Source of the DNA: Paenibacillus sophorae | GTDB lineage: Bacteria > Bacillota > Bacilli > Paenibacillales > Paenibacillaceae | Direction of reading: 5' to 3' | Assembly (NCBI RefSeq): GCF_018966525.1 | Contig: NZ_CP076607.1 | Location: 5,022,001 to 5,086,000 of the forward strand | Length of the DNA stretch: 64,000 nt | Shown: positions 1-7,677 of the stretch, in pieces | Numbering within the stretch: position 1 is the first letter of the stretch | How the letters are laid out: the number at the start of each line of letters is the position of its first letter | Program-made: the position numbers and the translations under genes | The notes under the pieces: generated by a model | Databases searched by the model: none | What the model was told of the DNA's origin: nothing | What the model saw: the letters and a program-made list of their open reading frames with translations, nothing else

Positions 1-993
1 CGTCTTCTCCAGAAGCTGAATTTCCAGAAAATTAAAGATATGATGCACGCCTGTAACAACAACAATCTGTTGAAAGAAACCGATCAGCAGACCGGCAATG
101 CCAAACGGCAGTCCAAGCAGATAGGTGGTTCCATTTAGGACAACGGTTTCAAGGGAGTGAAACACAGGTCCGATTGCGAATAATCCAAGCGTGATCATGA
201 TCAGCAGCGTAAGGAAAGGCGTAAGAATCAAATCAAGCGCTTCCGGAATGCGCTTACGTAAAAGTTTCTCTAATTTAGCCCCAAGCAGGCCGATGAAAAA
301 GGCAGGCAGAACGGAGCCCTGGTAACCAACGACAGGAATGAATCCGAGAAACGTAAGAGGCTCGGCGGTCCCTCCTGCAACAGCATAGGCATTAGGCAGC
401 GCCGGGTTTACCAGCATAAGTCCAAGAACGATCCCTAGTACGGGACTTCCCCCGAATACCCGGAACGCTGACCAAGCAACAAGAGCGGGCAGGAAGGCAA
501 AGGCCGTGTCGGTCAAAATCTGCGTGAACAGCAGAAAGTTCGGCGAGATATCTTCCGGAACGGCTCCGAACAGGGAAAGAATCTGCGGCTGAGTTAGGAG
601 ACCGCGCAGGCCCATGAACAGGCCGGTCGCCACCAGGACGGGAATAATGGGGACAAACACGTCCCCGAACGTGCGAATGGCCCGCTGAAGGGAATTACCC
701 GCTTTTTTCCCCTCCTGCTTGAGATTCTCCTTGGAAGTACTTTCAATACCAAGCCTTTCCACTTCCTCAAAGATCCGGTTGACGGTGCCCGTACCAAATA
801 TAATCTGATACTGCCCCGAGTTGAAAAAAGCTCCTTTTACCTTATCGATACTCTCCGTACGTTTCTGGTCGATCAATTCTTTGTCGCGTACCATGATACG
901 CAGGCGGGTAGCGCAGTGCGCAAAAGAAACGATATTTTCTCTTCCTCCAACAGCCTCTACAACCTGCTCGGCGATTTTTTGATTTTCAGACAT
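1..993 (-). CDS. scrA: Sucrose-specific PTS EIIBC transporter (partial, 3' end outside window)
   Basis: Membrane component that imports sucrose and phosphorylates it to sucrose-6-phosphate. The first 331 residues are present and the frame runs off the left edge. The N-terminus is an EIIB domain with the phosphorylatable cysteine in a HCATRLR motif (Cys27). A linker and a hydrophobic EIIC domain follow, ending near a GVHHIF motif typical of the sucrose/beta-glucoside family. The ATG at 991-993 is preceded by a GGGGAGG ribosome site. It starts 21 bases after the hydrolase gene, so the two are almost certainly co-transcribed. No EIIA domain is visible; it may lie beyond the edge or be supplied by another PTS protein. 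Substrate is inferred from the family and from the adjacent hydrolase. Confidence 0.9.
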   Translation of the reverse strand, partial: MSENQKIAEQVVEAVGGRENIVSFAHCATRLRIMVRDKELIDQKRTESIDKVKGAFFNSGQYQIIFGTGTVNRIFEEVERLGIESTSKENLKQEGKKAGNSLQRAIRTFGDVFVPIIPVLVATGLFMGLRGLLTQPQILSLFGAVPEDISPNFLLFTQILTDTAFAFLPALVAWSAFRVFGGSPVLGIVLGLMLVNPALPNAYAVAGGTAEPLTFLGFIPVVGYQGSVLPAFFIGLLGAKLEKLLRKRIPEALDLILTPFLTLLIMITLGLFAIGPVFHSLETVVLNGTTYLLGLPFGIAGLLIGFFQQIVVVTGVHHIFNFLEIQLLEKT

Positions 994-1014
994 AGTTATC
1001 TTGGCCTCCCCTAA

Positions 1015-2496
1015 TTATTGAGTATCCCATTTTACAGCGTCAATCGCCACCCTGCCGCCTTCTGCGAAGAAGTTGACTCCCGTGCTTTCCCGTTCAGGAA
1101 AAATCCTCGCCGTGAAGGTTTCCTCCCCGTCATTCACAAAGACTTCTACCGAAGAAATGTCCACGAACAAATGCAGCGTCAGCGTTCCGTCCCGAAGCTG
1201 CAGCGGGCATCTTCGTTCCGTTCCGTATTCCAAGGCGAAGCTTTGTCCGGAAAGGGAACGGTCCAGCACCAATTTCCCCTCAGCGCGGTCGTAATAGATT
1301 ACCGTTCTCTCATGCCGGCCTGCCCGGAATTCGATGCCGAAGCGGTTCGCTTTCGTCTCCCGGATATGAACCAGCATCTCATACGCGGTGCCTGCAAGCT
1401 CTACAATGGACAGCGATTCGTTATTCACAACCGTGCTTACTTCGGTCTTGCAGCCCCTAAGCTTCACCAATTCCCGAACCGGGCGCTGAATCAATCTGCC
1501 GTTCTTAAGGCTTAACTCCCGGGGAAGCGTCAGGCAATGCGCCCAGCCATGATCATCTGTCGGATAATCGATTTCAGGAAGCCCCATCCAGGCCGTCAGC
1601 AGACGTCTGCCATCAGGAGCCTGTGTCGTCTGCGGAGCGTAAAAATCAAAGCCTCTGTCCAGCTCACGGAACTCGCCGTGGTGAAATTCCCGGTCAGCCA
1701 AGTTAATAGGCCTTCCAGTCAGATAACCTGACTGATAGATGTTACGGCAACGGTCGCCCTGCGGGGACAGTCCCTGCGGCGAGAACAGCAGGATTCCCGT
1801 TCCATCCAGCTCAAAATAATCCGGGCATTCCCACATAAAGCCGAATGATTTCAAGTTGGTGCCGATCTCCCCTTCAAAATGCCACTGGCTCAGGTCCGGC
1901 GAGCGAAACAGCACCACACTCCCCGTATTGTCGAGGCGCTGCGCGCCGATTACACAGTAGTAGCTTCCGCCTTCCATCCACACCTTTGGGTCTCTGAAAT
2001 GATCGGTATAGCCGCGGGGAACTTTAAGGATAACCGGCTGCTCCAGCTTGTTTATAACCCCATCCGGCTCCATAACGGCCATACACTGAAAGGGATGTCT
2101 GATCCAGTCTGGACTGCGGGTATTGCCTGTATACATCAGGTACAGCTTCCCATCTTTCTCAATGGCGCTTCCCGAAAAGGCTCCGTGCGAATCGAAGGGT
2201 CCGCCAGGAGCGATGCCAATCCCACGATTCTTCCAGTGAACGAGGTCGGAAGAAGAAGTATGATACCAATACTTCATGCCATGCCCTGTTCCCAGCGGAA
2301 ACCATTGGTAGAACAGATGATATTCCCCTTCAAAAAAGGCAAAGCCGTTAGGGTCGTTAAGAAGCCCCGCCACGGGTTGGATATGGTACTTCTGCCTCCA
2401 GGGACTACGCTCCGCCAACTGTTTCAGCGATTCCCACTCCCCCTTCTCCGCCTGATCGATTCGCCGATATAATTGCGTTCTGCTCATTTTCATCAT
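1015..2496 (-). CDS. scrB: Sucrose-6-phosphate hydrolase (GH32 beta-fructofuranosidase)
   Basis: Cytoplasmic glycoside hydrolase that splits sucrose-6-phosphate, the product of the PTS, into glucose-6-phosphate and fructose. The 493-residue protein has the usual family length. The GH32 motifs are all present: LNDPNG with the nucleophile Asp48, FRDP around residues 167-170 (transition-state Asp169), and the acid/base Glu223 in WECPD. A C-terminal beta-sandwich follows. The start region is ATG ATG AAA ATG behind GGGGAG; the second ATG has the best spacing, so the true N-terminus is uncertain by up to three residues. The gene lies directly downstream of the triple-operator promoter and is followed by the PTS gene. 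No signal peptide is seen, consistent with intracellular action. Confidence 0.95.
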   Translation of the reverse strand: MMKMSRTQLYRRIDQAEKGEWESLKQLAERSPWRQKYHIQPVAGLLNDPNGFAFFEGEYHLFYQWFPLGTGHGMKYWYHTSSSDLVHWKNRGIGIAPGGPFDSHGAFSGSAIEKDGKLYLMYTGNTRSPDWIRHPFQCMAVMEPDGVINKLEQPVILKVPRGYTDHFRDPKVWMEGGSYYCVIGAQRLDNTGSVVLFRSPDLSQWHFEGEIGTNLKSFGFMWECPDYFELDGTGILLFSPQGLSPQGDRCRNIYQSGYLTGRPINLADREFHHGEFRELDRGFDFYAPQTTQAPDGRRLLTAWMGLPEIDYPTDDHGWAHCLTLPRELSLKNGRLIQRPVRELVKLRGCKTEVSTVVNNESLSIVELAGTAYEMLVHIRETKANRFGIEFRAGRHERTVIYYDRAEGKLVLDRSLSGQSFALEYGTERRCPLQLRDGTLTLHLFVDISSVEVFVNDGEETFTARIFPERESTGVNFFAEGGRVAIDAVKWDTQ

Positions 2497-2511
2497 TTGC
2501 TCCCCTTGACC

Positions 2512-2523
2512 GGAACCGGTTCC
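2512..2523. promoter_or_regulatory. Operator O1 of the sucrose promoter
   Basis: Perfect 12-bp palindrome GGAACCGGTTCC with a central CG, typical of LacI-family operators. It starts a few bases downstream of the -10 box on the minus strand, so it covers the transcription start. Binding by the adjacent ScrR-like regulator is inferred. Confidence 0.85.
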
Positions 2524-2527
2524 AACT

Positions 2528-2557
2528 ATTATAAAAAAAATTCGGAACCGGTTCCAA
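2528..2557 (-). promoter_or_regulatory. Sigma-A promoter of scrB-scrA
   Basis: The -35 box TTGGAA (2552-2557) and the perfect -10 box TATAAT (2528-2533) are separated by 18 bp on the minus strand. The -35 box is part of operator O2, so a bound repressor would occlude RNA polymerase. Confidence 0.85.
2544..2555. promoter_or_regulatory. Operator O2 of the sucrose promoter
   Basis: Second copy of the palindrome GGAACCGGTTCC, 32 bp centre-to-centre from O1. It overlaps the -35 box and the start of the spacer of the scrB promoter. The flanking bases TT and GA are shared with the other copies. Confidence 0.85.
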
Positions 2558-2603
2558 CCAGTTTAATAAAAATGCCTCTCCAAAGATAAATTCGAAAAGG
2601 CTC

Positions 2604-2615
2604 GGAACCGGTTCC
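2604..2615. promoter_or_regulatory. Operator O3, upstream auxiliary site
   Basis: Third identical palindrome, 60 bp centre-to-centre from O2, lying just past the stop codon of the regulator gene. Its position upstream of the promoter suggests an auxiliary site for looping or cooperative binding (inference). Confidence 0.8.
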
Positions 2616-2622
2616 AAAGTTA

Positions 2623-3618
2623 TTATATGATGCGTCCCTGCAAATTGTCAACGCTTTCTCTACCGACAATCTCGCAATTCAACACCGTTACCATTTCTAC
2701 AGGCTCCCGGTTTACTAGAGAAATGATATTTTCGGCGGCAAGCTTGCCGGCCCGCTTATAATGATATTTTACAGTCGTTAAAGCCGGATGTATGATTTCG
2801 GTGACATCGTACCCCCCGAACCCGGTTACGGAAAGGCCGGACGGAACAGGAATCTGCTTCAAAAAGGCGGCCTTCATCACGCCCAGCGCGATATTGTCGG
2901 TTGCGCAAACGATGATCGTGGGCATCCAATCCTCCAGTAATCGTTCTGCGGCGGCTACCGCCTCATTCATTCTGAAGCTGGACTCGTAATATCGGACCTC
3001 GCAGTCTTTATACTCGTCCAGCGCTTTTCTAAAGCCTTCCTTGCGCATTACTCCCACTGCGATATCCTGTTCGGTAACCCCCAAATAAGCGATGCGGCGG
3101 TGGCCTTTATTCAGGATATGCCGGCCCATCATATAGCCCGCATGAAAATCGTCATGGACTACACTGTGAAGCAATGAATGCTGCTGACCAATCATGACAA
3201 CCGGAATTCTGCACTCCCGGATCGCTTTCAAATGCTGCTCCGTAATTTGCGCCGCCAGCAGCAGCAGGCCGGAAATTTTCTGCCGCGCCAGAGCGTAAAT
3301 CTCTTCAATCTCCCGGTTCATATCCTGATTGGCACTGGAAATAAGCAATTGATACTGCCGTTCCCGGAGTTCTTCGTCGATTCCCATCAAAGTCTGCGAA
3401 ACCGCAAACGAATCGAGCCGGGGAACGATGGTACCAATAATGCTGGTCTTCTTCGCTTTCAGGCTTTGAGCGAACGTATTGGGCACATAATTATGCTGCT
3501 TGATAATACGCTCAATCTTTTCCCTTGTCTCTTCACTGACTGATCCACCGTTAAGGTAGCGGGAGACCGTGCTCTTAGCCACACCCGCAGCCCGGGCAAT
3601 ATCGATTATGGTCTTCAT
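2623..3618 (-). CDS. scrR: LacI-family sucrose operon repressor (ScrR-like)
   Basis: Transcription regulator, expected to repress the sucrose genes until a sugar ligand binds. The N-terminal helix-turn-helix begins IIDIARAAGVAKSTVSRYL, followed by the hinge and a periplasmic-binding-protein-like effector domain to the end of the 331-residue protein. I chose the ATG at 3616-3618, which has an AAGGAG site seven bases upstream; a longer frame reaching 3681 lacks a good site and would extend the family's usual N-terminus. It is transcribed towards scrB, with three identical operators in the intergenic region. A TATAAT at the foot of the dnaJ terminator could be part of its own promoter. Sucrose as the pathway is inferred from context; the inducer cannot be read from sequence. 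Confidence 0.85.
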   Translation of the reverse strand: MKTIIDIARAAGVAKSTVSRYLNGGSVSEETREKIERIIKQHNYVPNTFAQSLKAKKTSIIGTIVPRLDSFAVSQTLMGIDEELRERQYQLLISSANQDMNREIEEIYALARQKISGLLLLAAQITEQHLKAIRECRIPVVMIGQQHSLLHSVVHDDFHAGYMMGRHILNKGHRRIAYLGVTEQDIAVGVMRKEGFRKALDEYKDCEVRYYESSFRMNEAVAAAERLLEDWMPTIIVCATDNIALGVMKAAFLKQIPVPSGLSVTGFGGYDVTEIIHPALTTVKYHYKRAGKLAAENIISLVNREPVEMVTVLNCEIVGRESVDNLQGRII

Positions 3619-3677
3619 TCTTTGGCTCCTTGCTGCATTTTGCCGGCGTTCGCCGCGCACTTGTACTCCATTATACA

Positions 3678-3719
3678 ACAAACGGCAGCCGCTCCGGTAA
3701 AAGAGGGACTGCCGTTTGT
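3678..3719 (-). terminator. Terminator of the dnaK operon
   Basis: An 11-bp perfect stem (ACAAACGGCAG pairing with CTGCCGTTTGT) lies 35 bases after the dnaJ stop. The tail on the minus strand is only moderately T-rich (TTTGTTGT). It separates the heat-shock operon from scrR. Confidence 0.7.
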
Positions 3720-3753
3720 AATATGGACCAAATAAGGTCAGACTCAGCTTGAA

Positions 3754-4875
3754 CTAATCTCCGCGGAATGCGCGCTTCATGCGGTCAAAGAAGGATTGCC
3801 CCTGCTCATGCGTATTCTCGCCGTCGAAGGAAGCGAACTGGCGAAGAAGATCCTTCTGCTCGTCGCTCAGTTTGCTTGGCGTCACCACAATGACCCGGAC
3901 ATGCTGGTCGCCGATTCCGTTCCCGCGAAGCCGGGGAACGCCTTTGCCTTTGAGGCGGAAGAACGTGCCCGTCTGAGTGCCGGCCGGGATTTTGAGCTTG
4001 ACCTTCTCGGTCAGGGTCGGAATCTCGATTTCATCTCCGAGCGCCGCCTGAGCGAACGTCAGCGGAACCTCGCACAGAATGTCGTCGTCCTCGCGAACGA
4101 AGAAATCATGCGGCTTAACGCGGATGACAATATACAGATCGCCCGCAGGGCCGCCGCGCAGGCCGCCTTCGCCTTCGCCGCTCATGCGCAGCTGCGCGCC
4201 GTCGTCCACACCCGCAGGAATCCGGACATGGATTTTGCGCTGCTTCTTCACACGGCCGCCGCCGCCGCATGTCGAACATTTTTCCTTGATAATCTTGCCC
4301 GTGCCTCCGCAGTTCGAACACGGTCTGCGGTTCACCATCCGGCCAAGCGGCGTGTTCTGTACAACCTCCTGCTGCCCGCTGCCATGGCAGACGGAGCAGG
4401 TTTGCGGCTTCGTGCCGGGCTTCGCTCCGGAACCGAAGCAGGTATCGCAGGTTTCCGTCCGCGGAATCGTGATGTCGGTCTCTTTGCCGAACACGGCTTC
4501 CTTGAATTCAATGGTCATCGTATACTGCAAGTCATTGCCGCGCTGGGGCGCATTCGGATCGCGCCGTCCTCCGCCGCCGAAGAACATGTCGAAAATGTCG
4601 CCCAAACCGCCGCCGAAATCCCCGCCGCCAAAGCCACCGCCCATTCCCTGGTTAGGATCGATATGTCCGTATTGGTCATATCTCGCCCGTCCTTGCGGAT
4701 CGCTCAGTACATCGTACGCTTCCTTCACTTCCTTGAATTTGGCCTCGGCGTCGCTGGCCTTGTTCACGTCCGGATGATACTGACGGGCCAGCTTGCGGTA
4801 CGCTTTTTTAATTTCATCTTCCGAAGCGTTCTTGCCTAAGCCGAGCACCTCATAATAATCGCGCTTATCTGCCAC
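3754..4875 (-). CDS. dnaJ: Chaperone protein DnaJ (Hsp40)
   Basis: Co-chaperone that delivers unfolded proteins to DnaK and stimulates its ATPase. The 373-residue protein shows the full type I layout: J domain with HPD at residues 34-36, a glycine/phenylalanine-rich stretch, four CxxCxGxG zinc repeats (CDTCFGSG, CSVCHGSG, CSNCGGTG, CSTCGGGG) and the C-terminal substrate-binding domains. The start is the GTG at 4873-4875, eight bases after GGAGG; a frame reaching 4938 adds residues not found in the family. It is the last gene of hrcA-grpE-dnaK-dnaJ and is separated from dnaK by 116 bases containing a hairpin. The methyltransferase gene prmA that often follows dnaJ is absent. Confidence 0.97.
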   Translation of the reverse strand: MADKRDYYEVLGLGKNASEDEIKKAYRKLARQYHPDVNKASDAEAKFKEVKEAYDVLSDPQGRARYDQYGHIDPNQGMGGGFGGGDFGGGLGDIFDMFFGGGGRRDPNAPQRGNDLQYTMTIEFKEAVFGKETDITIPRTETCDTCFGSGAKPGTKPQTCSVCHGSGQQEVVQNTPLGRMVNRRPCSNCGGTGKIIKEKCSTCGGGGRVKKQRKIHVRIPAGVDDGAQLRMSGEGEGGLRGGPAGDLYIVIRVKPHDFFVREDDDILCEVPLTFAQAALGDEIEIPTLTEKVKLKIPAGTQTGTFFRLKGKGVPRLRGNGIGDQHVRVIVVTPSKLSDEQKDLLRQFASFDGENTHEQGQSFFDRMKRAFRGD

Positions 4876-4935
4876 TGCCTTCACCTCCGTACAGGAACGT
4901 ATCCCTATTTCCCTTATACATATTAAAAGGAAAGC

Positions 4936-4960
4936 CAAAACGCGGGATGCCCCGGTTTTG
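4936..4960 (-). terminator. Hairpin between dnaK and dnaJ
   Basis: On the minus strand CAAAAC-CGGG pairs with CCCG-C-GTTTTG through a GCAT loop with one bulged base, followed by GCTTTCC. It may be a weak internal terminator or an RNA-processing/stability element that lowers dnaJ expression relative to dnaK. Confidence 0.45.
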
Positions 4961-4991
4961 ACCTTCCCCTAACTTACGCTATCGTTTAACT

Positions 4992-6836
4992 TTATCCTTG
5001 ATTCTTCTCGTCGTCAACCACTTCGTAATCGGCGTCGACTACGTTATCTCTCTTTGCGCCTTCACCAGCGTCAGTCGCGCCTTCAGCGCCTTGCTGAGCT
5101 TGCGCCGCTTGTTCATACAGCTTCACGGACAACTGCTGCACGATTTCGTTCAACGCATCGGTAGCCGCCTTGATCTCTTCCAGATTATCGGTTTCCAGCG
5201 CGGACTTCACTTTGTCCTTGGCCTGGTTCGCTTTTTCAATCTCGGATGCGTCTACTTTGTCGCCAAGGTCCTTGATGACCTTATCCGTGGAATAAACGAG
5301 CTGGTCGGCATTGTTCTTCGCTTCCACCAGTTCCTTGCGGATACGGTCCTCTTCGGCATGAAGCTCGGCGTCCTTCATCATTTGCTCGATATCGGATTCG
5401 CTCAAGCCGCCGGAGGAAGTGATCGTGATCTTCTGGCTCTTGTTCGTGCCTTTATCCGTTGCGGATACATTCACGATACCGTTGGCGTCGATGTCGAAGG
5501 TAACTTCGATTTGCGGAACGCCGCGAGGTGCCGGTGGGATTTCACTCAGCATAAAGCGTCCCAGCGTTTTGTTGCCGCTCGCCATTTGGCGTTCGCCTTG
5601 CAGGACATGAATCTCAACGCTCGGCTGATTGTCGGCGAATGTCGAGAAGACTTGCGATTTGCTGGTCGGGATCGTCGTGTTGCGATCGATCATCTTTGTG
5701 AATACGCCGCCTGCGGTTTCAATACCGAGGGACAGCGGCGTTACGTCCAGCAGAACCACGTCCTTCACGTCGCCGGTCAGCACGCCCGCTTGAACAGCGG
5801 CGCCAAGGGCAACGACTTCATCCGGGTTAACGCCTTTATGCGGCTCTTTGCCGGTCAGCTTCTTGATAGCATCTTGTACGGCCGGAATCCGTGTGGAACC
5901 GCCGACAAGCACGATTTTGTCCAGATCGGCCGGAGTCATGCCTGCGTCGTTCAGCGCCTGGCGAGTCGGTCCGAGTGTGCGTTCAACGAGATCTGCTGTC
6001 AGTTCGTCGAATTTGGCGCGGGTCAGGTTGACCTCCAAGTGCTGCGGCACGCCGTCGACAACGGTGATGAACGGCAGGGAGACCGTAGTGGTCAGTACGC
6101 CGGACAGCTCTTTCTTGGCTTTCTCAGCTGCATCTTTCAAACGTTGAACAGCAGCTTTGTCCTTGCTCAGGTCGATGCCTTGCTCTTTTTTGAACTCGGC
6201 TACGAGGTAGTCGATGACTTTTTGGTCAAAGTCGTCGCCGCCGAGACGGTTGTCACCGCTCGTTGCTTTTACTTCGAAGAAGCCGTCGCCCAGCTCCAGG
6301 ATGGAAACGTCGAACGTACCGCCGCCAAGGTCATAGACGAGGATCGTTTGGTCTTCGGATTTCTCCAGACCGTACGCAAGCGCCGCCGCTGTAGGCTCGT
6401 TCACGATACGCAGAACTTCAAGACCGGCGATTTTGCCCGCATCCTTGGTCGCCTGGCGCTGGCTGTCGTTAAAATAGGCAGGAACTGTAATAACCGCCTG
6501 TGTAACCGCTTGGCCAAGATAGGCTTCAGCGTCGGATTTCAGCTTTTGCAGAATCATTGCGGAAATTTCTTGCGGCGAATAGTCCTTGCCGTCGATCGTT
6601 TCTTTATGGTTTGTGCCCATATGGCGTTTGATCGAGATGATTGTGCGGTCTGGGTTCGTGATCGCTTGACGCTTCGCCGTTTCACCGACAATGCGCTCCC
6701 CGTCTTTCTTGAAACCTACAACCGAAGGGGTCGTGCGCGCGCCTTCCGGGTTAGGGATAACGACGGCCTCGCCGCCTTCCATTACGGCCACGCATGAGTT
6801 CGTGGTTCCAAGGTCGATACCGATAACTTTACTCAC
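4992..6836 (-). CDS. dnaK: Chaperone protein DnaK (Hsp70)
   Basis: ATP-driven chaperone that folds and protects cytosolic proteins with DnaJ and GrpE. The 614-residue length is typical of Bacillota. The Hsp70 signatures are present: IDLGTTNS at the N-terminus, VYDLGGGTFDVSIL in the middle of the ATPase domain and VLVGGSTRIPAVQ further on, then the substrate-binding domain and an acidic, Ala/Gln-rich tail. The start codon is GTG (6834-6836) behind AAGGAGG. It is third in the operon led by hrcA. Its 202-base upstream spacer carries a leader repeat shared with apt (see 6851-6928). Confidence 0.98.
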   Translation of the reverse strand: MSKVIGIDLGTTNSCVAVMEGGEAVVIPNPEGARTTPSVVGFKKDGERIVGETAKRQAITNPDRTIISIKRHMGTNHKETIDGKDYSPQEISAMILQKLKSDAEAYLGQAVTQAVITVPAYFNDSQRQATKDAGKIAGLEVLRIVNEPTAAALAYGLEKSEDQTILVYDLGGGTFDVSILELGDGFFEVKATSGDNRLGGDDFDQKVIDYLVAEFKKEQGIDLSKDKAAVQRLKDAAEKAKKELSGVLTTTVSLPFITVVDGVPQHLEVNLTRAKFDELTADLVERTLGPTRQALNDAGMTPADLDKIVLVGGSTRIPAVQDAIKKLTGKEPHKGVNPDEVVALGAAVQAGVLTGDVKDVVLLDVTPLSLGIETAGGVFTKMIDRNTTIPTSKSQVFSTFADNQPSVEIHVLQGERQMASGNKTLGRFMLSEIPPAPRGVPQIEVTFDIDANGIVNVSATDKGTNKSQKITITSSGGLSESDIEQMMKDAELHAEEDRIRKELVEAKNNADQLVYSTDKVIKDLGDKVDASEIEKANQAKDKVKSALETDNLEEIKAATDALNEIVQQLSVKLYEQAAQAQQGAEGATDAGEGAKRDNVVDADYEVVDDEKNQG

Positions 6837-6850
6837 AGTAATTTGCCTCC

Positions 6851-6928
6851 TTAAAAGTTTTACGAATGTGATTCAACTAAGATCAAGCTTCAAGTAAAAC
6901 TCGCTTCGTAAGCTTTCGCTTAAGTTTA
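6851..6928 (-). repeat. Leader repeat element upstream of dnaK
   Basis: On the minus strand the element runs from TAAACTTAAGC, through GAAA, GCTTACGAAGC and GAGTTTTAC, to a terminal AAAACTTTTAAGGAGG that includes the dnaK ribosome site. AAGC-GAAA-GCTT forms a small hairpin inside a weaker AAACT/AGTTT stem. The same arrangement, similarly spaced from the ribosome site, is found upstream of apt (59961-60104), so it is a dispersed leader element and not chance sequence. Function is unknown; an RNA-level role or a small mobile repeat are both possible. Confidence 0.65.
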
Positions 6929-7038
6929 ACGATTGGGACTGCTTCCGCAGCCTTAATGCCTCTTCGCCTTATGCGTCGGCTGGACGCGGCAATGCCGCCG
7001 GAAGCAGTTCCGGCGATTCATGTGTCTATATAGGCAGA

Positions 7039-7629
7039 CTACATGCTGACTTTGACCATGGCGGGACGAAGCACCTTGTTCTTCAAAAGATAGCCCTTTT
7101 GGACTTCCTCCGTAACAATGCCTTCTTCGTACTCCTCGCTCTCCACCTGCATAATAGCCTGATGGAATTCCGGATTGAACGGCTGTCCTACCGTTTCCAT
7201 CGGCGTAAGCCCCTCAGACTTCAATACCCCGTCCAACTGGCGGAATATCATATTTACGCCTTTGGCGAAAGCCTCGCTGTCCGAGCCGGTCGGCGCCGTA
7301 GCCAGTGCGCGCTCGAAATTGTCTAGTACCGGCAGCAATTCCGTAACCAGCTTAGAGGTGGCGTACTGAGCCAATTCCTCTTTCTCCTTCAGCGTCCGGC
7401 GGCGGAAATTGTCATAGTCCGCCTGGACGCGCAGCACACGTCCCTGATAATCATCGGCAAGCTCCTGCAGACGCTTGATTTCATCGCTGTCACCGGAAGC
7501 CGCCTGAACGGCTTCATCGGCCGCTGCTGTATCGTTATCCGAGACCGCCTCGGCCTGATCGGCCGCGCTTTGCTCGTTAATGGTGTTATCTTCATTCACA
7601 CCCGAATCTTGAACCTGTTCCTCTTTCAA
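7039..7629 (-). CDS. grpE: Nucleotide exchange factor GrpE
   Basis: Exchange factor that releases ADP from DnaK. The 196-residue protein has the usual layout: an acidic, low-complexity N-terminal tail, a long helix (about residues 48-110) that forms the dimer coiled coil, and a C-terminal beta domain ending in the KVLRPAMVKV signature. The start is a TTG at 7627-7629 preceded by AAGGGGGTG at good spacing; no better ATG is available. It follows hrcA after 48 bases without a terminator and precedes dnaK, so it is expressed from the CIRCE-controlled promoter. Confidence 0.96.
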   Translation of the reverse strand: MKEEQVQDSGVNEDNTINEQSAADQAEAVSDNDTAAADEAVQAASGDSDEIKRLQELADDYQGRVLRVQADYDNFRRRTLKEKEELAQYATSKLVTELLPVLDNFERALATAPTGSDSEAFAKGVNMIFRQLDGVLKSEGLTPMETVGQPFNPEFHQAIMQVESEEYEEGIVTEEVQKGYLLKNKVLRPAMVKVSM

Positions 7630-7677
7630 GTATGTTCACCCCCTTAAAATACTAACGGCAATCATTATGCACTAAAC

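Noticed and set aside
4998..6797. 599-codon open frame on the plus strand opposite dnaK
   Set aside because: Shadow of the well-conserved dnaK reading frame; no start signal and no recognisable domain.
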